A stretch of DNA of 8,406 nt, from contig DJWH01000106.1 of NCBI GenBank assembly GCA_002441525.1, positions 2,700 to 11,105 of the forward strand. Reading direction: 5' to 3'. Position 1 is the stretch's first letter. Each line of letters opens with the position of its first letter. This document shows, in pieces, positions 6,667 through 8,406 of this stretch. The DNA comes from Acholeplasmataceae bacterium UBA6235. Its GTDB lineage: Bacteria > Bacillota_I > Bacilli_A > Acholeplasmatales > UBA5453. A model generated the notes under the pieces. It ran no database searches. It was not told the origin of the DNA and saw only the letters and a program-made list of their open reading frames with translations. The position numbers were made by a program, and so were the translations under genes.

Positions 6667-6693
6667 AAAAATAAAAGCACGATGTACGTGCTT
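6667..6693 (-). terminator. Intrinsic terminator of the acyltransferase fusion gene
   Basis: On the minus strand AAGCACG pairs with CGTGCTT (7 bp, 6675-6693) around a 5-base loop and is followed by TTATTTTT. The stem begins within the stop codon at 6692-6694, so the terminator is compactly joined to the gene end. It separates this gene from the lipoprotein-glycosidase unit. Confidence 0.85.
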
Positions 6694-8014
6694 ATATATA
6701 AATCCAATAAATACGCATTTCAACACCATCATAGGCGTCCATGGTGAATCTTTCGAAGATGCCACCACAGGCTTCAATGGTCTTTCTAGAGCCCAAATTG
6801 TGAATGCTACAAGATATCATAGCGGCGTCTTGTCCTAACGATTTGATTTGTTCTAAAGCCAAAGCTAGTGATAATTTCGCGTAACCCAATTTACGATATT
6901 TAGGTCGAACGGACGCGCCGGCATGACCATAGGTTTGTCTAAGTTCATCATCTAAGAAATGACGAATGTTGAGCATCGCGTACAGTTCTTGATTGTTATC
7001 CACAAGCAAATACTCTGAGGTTGGAATGGTATCCTCAGGGGTATTTGCTTGTTTTTTAACTTCTAGGTGTTTCAACCAATCGGTATAGTGGTCAAAACGA
7101 CCCAAGCCACCTGTGCCATTCAGTGTGTCTTGATTGGCTAGCATCTCTTGTTTGTAATCCATTACAATGGTTTCATGTGAGCTGTTTGGTTCGACCAAAT
7201 GGTACCTGAAATAATCAAAATTCACATAACCTGAAGCAGTTCCAATCTTGTTACCCACTTGGACATAAGGTTTGATCTTTTTTTGAAGTGAAGTCTTTGT
7301 TTCGAGTTTAGAAAAGTCGGTATCTCTGGTTTGAAAAACCCAATAGAGATAGGAATTATTTTCCCAAAAAGTCGCGGTAATATCAAAATAACTTTGAAAC
7401 GCGAGAATTTTGGAAGATGGCTCCAATAAGCCTTTTAGTGCTGGGCTTAAAAGCCAAGTATGACAATACATTTTCGCGTTACGGTATGATGGAAAACGTC
7501 TATTAAAGAAGAGTCGAGCTAATCGAAATGAGGTTTCTAATAAAGGGTGTGTCAATACCGCATCTGAAGGGATATGAATCGATAAAACCGGTTCATTTTC
7601 CTGATTTGTCATCTCGTATTCGAGCTCCCCAATTCGAAAGATGTTCATCGCGGTTTGACGATAAGCCCACCAATCTCTTTCAAAAGCATAAACGCCGGAT
7701 TGTTTATGATACTCTCGAATGAATCTAGGTAATGCTTTATAGGTTTCAATGAATACTTCATCAGATATTTTGAGCATTTGATAAGTTGGATAATTGTCTA
7801 AAGCCGCTCTTAAAAATAGATAAAGTATCCTCATCCCGTCAGGGTTTGGATACAGCTCGCGTAGTTTCTTTTGTGTGTCAGCAGCCGTAGCCATATCTCT
7901 TAATCCTTGAATCCAAACATCGTCATCTTTGTGATCATTTTGATGTATTTGTAGGATGTATTCGACGACCAAATCTGGTAATTCTAATTGTTCTAAAAAG
8001 GTTGTTAAGTCCAT
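6692..8014 (-). CDS. Fusion of two-domain N-acyltransferase (NAT_N/GNAT-like) and GNAT acetyltransferase
   Basis: This 440-residue cytoplasmic protein appears to join two proteins that are usually separate. Residues about 1-265 resemble the 'acyltransferase domain-containing' family (N-acyltransferase N-terminal helical domain plus a GNAT-like C-terminal domain): MRILYLFLRAAL (61-72), YCHTWLLSP (183-191), ILAFQSYF (203-210), YWVFQ (224-228) and SLQKKI (242-247). Residues about 270-440 resemble a COG3981-type GNAT acetyltransferase: GTGGLGRFDHYTDWL (300-314), YAMLNIRHFLDDEL (345-358), the acetyl-CoA loop region GASVRPKYRKLGYAK (366-380), and SIHNLGSRKTIEACGG (403-418). The start has GGGGTG 5 nt upstream of ATG 8014. 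A terminator follows and its own promoter precedes, so it is monocistronic. The substrate is unknown; the two halves could act sequentially or one could have lost activity. Family recognition is from memory of motifs. Confidence 0.82.
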   Translation of the reverse strand: MDLTTFLEQLELPDLVVEYILQIHQNDHKDDDVWIQGLRDMATAADTQKKLRELYPNPDGMRILYLFLRAALDNYPTYQMLKISDEVFIETYKALPRFIREYHKQSGVYAFERDWWAYRQTAMNIFRIGELEYEMTNQENEPVLSIHIPSDAVLTHPLLETSFRLARLFFNRRFPSYRNAKMYCHTWLLSPALKGLLEPSSKILAFQSYFDITATFWENNSYLYWVFQTRDTDFSKLETKTSLQKKIKPYVQVGNKIGTASGYVNFDYFRYHLVEPNSSHETIVMDYKQEMLANQDTLNGTGGLGRFDHYTDWLKHLEVKKQANTPEDTIPTSEYLLVDNNQELYAMLNIRHFLDDELRQTYGHAGASVRPKYRKLGYAKLSLALALEQIKSLGQDAAMISCSIHNLGSRKTIEACGGIFERFTMDAYDGVEMRIYWIYI

Positions 8015-8034
8015 ACCATCACCCCATTATCTTT

Positions 8035-8063
8035 ATTGTAACAAGGAACGATGGATAAGTCAC
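8035..8063 (-). promoter_or_regulatory. Promoter of the acyltransferase fusion gene
   Basis: On the minus strand the -10 is TACAAT (8035-8040) with an extended TG (8042-8043). The -35 GTGACT (8058-8063) matches consensus at 4 of 6 positions across a 17-bp spacer. A start near 8028 gives a very short leader of about 13 nt that still contains the GGGGTG ribosome binding site. Confidence 0.65.
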
Positions 8064-8165
8064 TCTAAACAGTGAACTCGAAAAATTTGTCCAAAAAAGT
8101 AAAATAGAGGCCATTTTAATCCTGCATTTTTTCAAAATCATGCCCGCCTGTTTATTTTCATTCTT

Positions 8166-8181
8166 TCCATGATATCATGGA
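8166..8181. promoter_or_regulatory. 16-bp perfect palindrome overlapping the nagA -10: candidate operator
   Basis: TCCATGATATCATGGA is a perfect palindrome. It contains TGATATCAT, an extended -10 (TATCAT at 8173-8178) for the plus-strand nagA gene; no good -35 is seen 16-18 bp upstream. The predicted start is near 8185, about 30 nt before the ATG. A dimeric repressor bound here would block nagA transcription. The palindrome is visible; the regulator (for example a GntR/NagR- or RpiR-type protein) is inferred. Confidence 0.5.
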
Positions 8182-8215
8182 CATGTATCTCACTGAATCC
8201 CTATGGAGGTTCTAT

Positions 8216-8406
8216 ATGCTTAACAACTTATATATCGTCTTAAAAGACCAAATTGTGTTTGGTGACTTAATCATCCAAGATGGCAAAATCGTCAATATCC
8301 ATGTCAAACCAGAACCCAACAACGCTGTTAAACGCTATGTGGTGCCCGGTTTTATTGATGTACATATCCATGGTGCAAGCAATGTGGACGCGATGGATGC
8401 GAGTAC
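8216..8406 (+). CDS. nagA: N-acetylglucosamine-6-phosphate deacetylase (partial, N-terminal 63 residues)
   Basis: The frame opens at ATG 8216 with GGAGG 7 nt upstream and runs off the right edge, so it is absent as a complete ORF. Residues 1-40 match the small beta domain of the amidohydrolase fold (…DLIIQDGKIVNI…, 17-28). The segment VPGFIDVHIHGASNVDAMDA (43-62) is the NagA signature, with the H50-x-H52 pair. NagA removes the acetyl group from GlcNAc-6-phosphate, giving glucosamine-6-phosphate for NagB, in catabolism of imported GlcNAc or wall amino sugars. It is divergent from the acyltransferase gene across a 201-bp intergenic region holding both promoters. Only about one sixth of the protein is visible, so other amidohydrolases are possible but less likely. 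Downstream nag genes may lie outside the window. Confidence 0.85.
   Translation, partial: MLNNLYIVLKDQIVFGDLIIQDGKIVNIHVKPEPNNAVKRYVVPGFIDVHIHGASNVDAMDAS

Noticed and set aside
8064..8165. Riboswitch, small RNA or attachment site in the divergent intergenic region
   Set aside because: The AT-rich stretch has only short imperfect repeats, and no known riboswitch core or convincing stem-loop was seen.
1..8406. Mycoplasma-type code with TGA as Trp
   Set aside because: Tryptophans are encoded by TGG and all genes close in their expected places without reading through TGA.

Overview
The window looks like a piece of a low-GC, single-membrane bacterium of the Bacillota/Mollicutes type. An Acholeplasma- or Izemoplasma-like origin is my inference, not proven. 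The evidence is the AT-rich sequence, an exported protein with a signal peptidase I signal, a lipobox lipoprotein, and Gram-positive-style Shine-Dalgarno sites and extended -10 promoters. Tryptophan is written as TGG and no gene needs TGA read as Trp, so the standard code applies, unlike in Mycoplasma. All five stops visible are TAA or TAG.

Layout: six genes lie head to tail on the minus strand, followed by one divergent plus-strand gene at the right edge. In minus-strand transcription order they are: (1) a 440-residue fusion of a two-domain N-acyltransferase and a GNAT acetyltransferase (8014 to 6692), ending in a clear intrinsic terminator; (2) a lipoprotein of unknown function (6564 to 5929), which overlaps (3) an exported phosphodiester glycosidase (NAGPA-type) with a C-terminal FnIII-like domain (5939 to 4350); (4) etfB (4306 to 3515), (5) etfA with an N-terminal iron-sulfur extension (3505 to 2303) and (6) a GlcD/LctD-type FAD-dependent 2-hydroxyacid dehydrogenase (2310 to 919); (7) a partial RpiR/MurR-family regulator (776 leftwards off the window). 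On the plus strand, nagA (N-acetylglucosamine-6-phosphate deacetylase) starts at 8216 and runs off the right edge.

The metabolic core is the etfB-etfA-dehydrogenase trio. It has the gene order and domain make-up of the electron-confurcating lactate dehydrogenase (Ldh-EtfAB, LctBCD) described in Acetobacterium woodii. That complex oxidises lactate with NAD+ by co-oxidising reduced ferredoxin. The three genes are packed tightly (9-nt gap, then 8-nt overlap), so they very probably form one complex. The RpiR gene behind them has its own strong promoter, bracketed by an inverted repeat, and could be a sugar-phosphate-responsive regulator. The glycosidase and nagA both suggest amino-sugar or envelope-polymer handling, but no link between them is shown.

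The most interesting non-coding signals are three. The rpiR leader carries a 9-bp inverted repeat around the -10 and start point, plus an 11-bp long-range inverted repeat that can hide the rpiR ribosome binding site only in read-through RNA. A 16-bp perfect palindrome sits on the nagA -10. A hairpin covers the glycosidase stop codon just before etfB. No stretch longer than about 200 bases lacks a gene, and I saw no rRNA, tRNA, CRISPR array, insertion sequence or known riboswitch.
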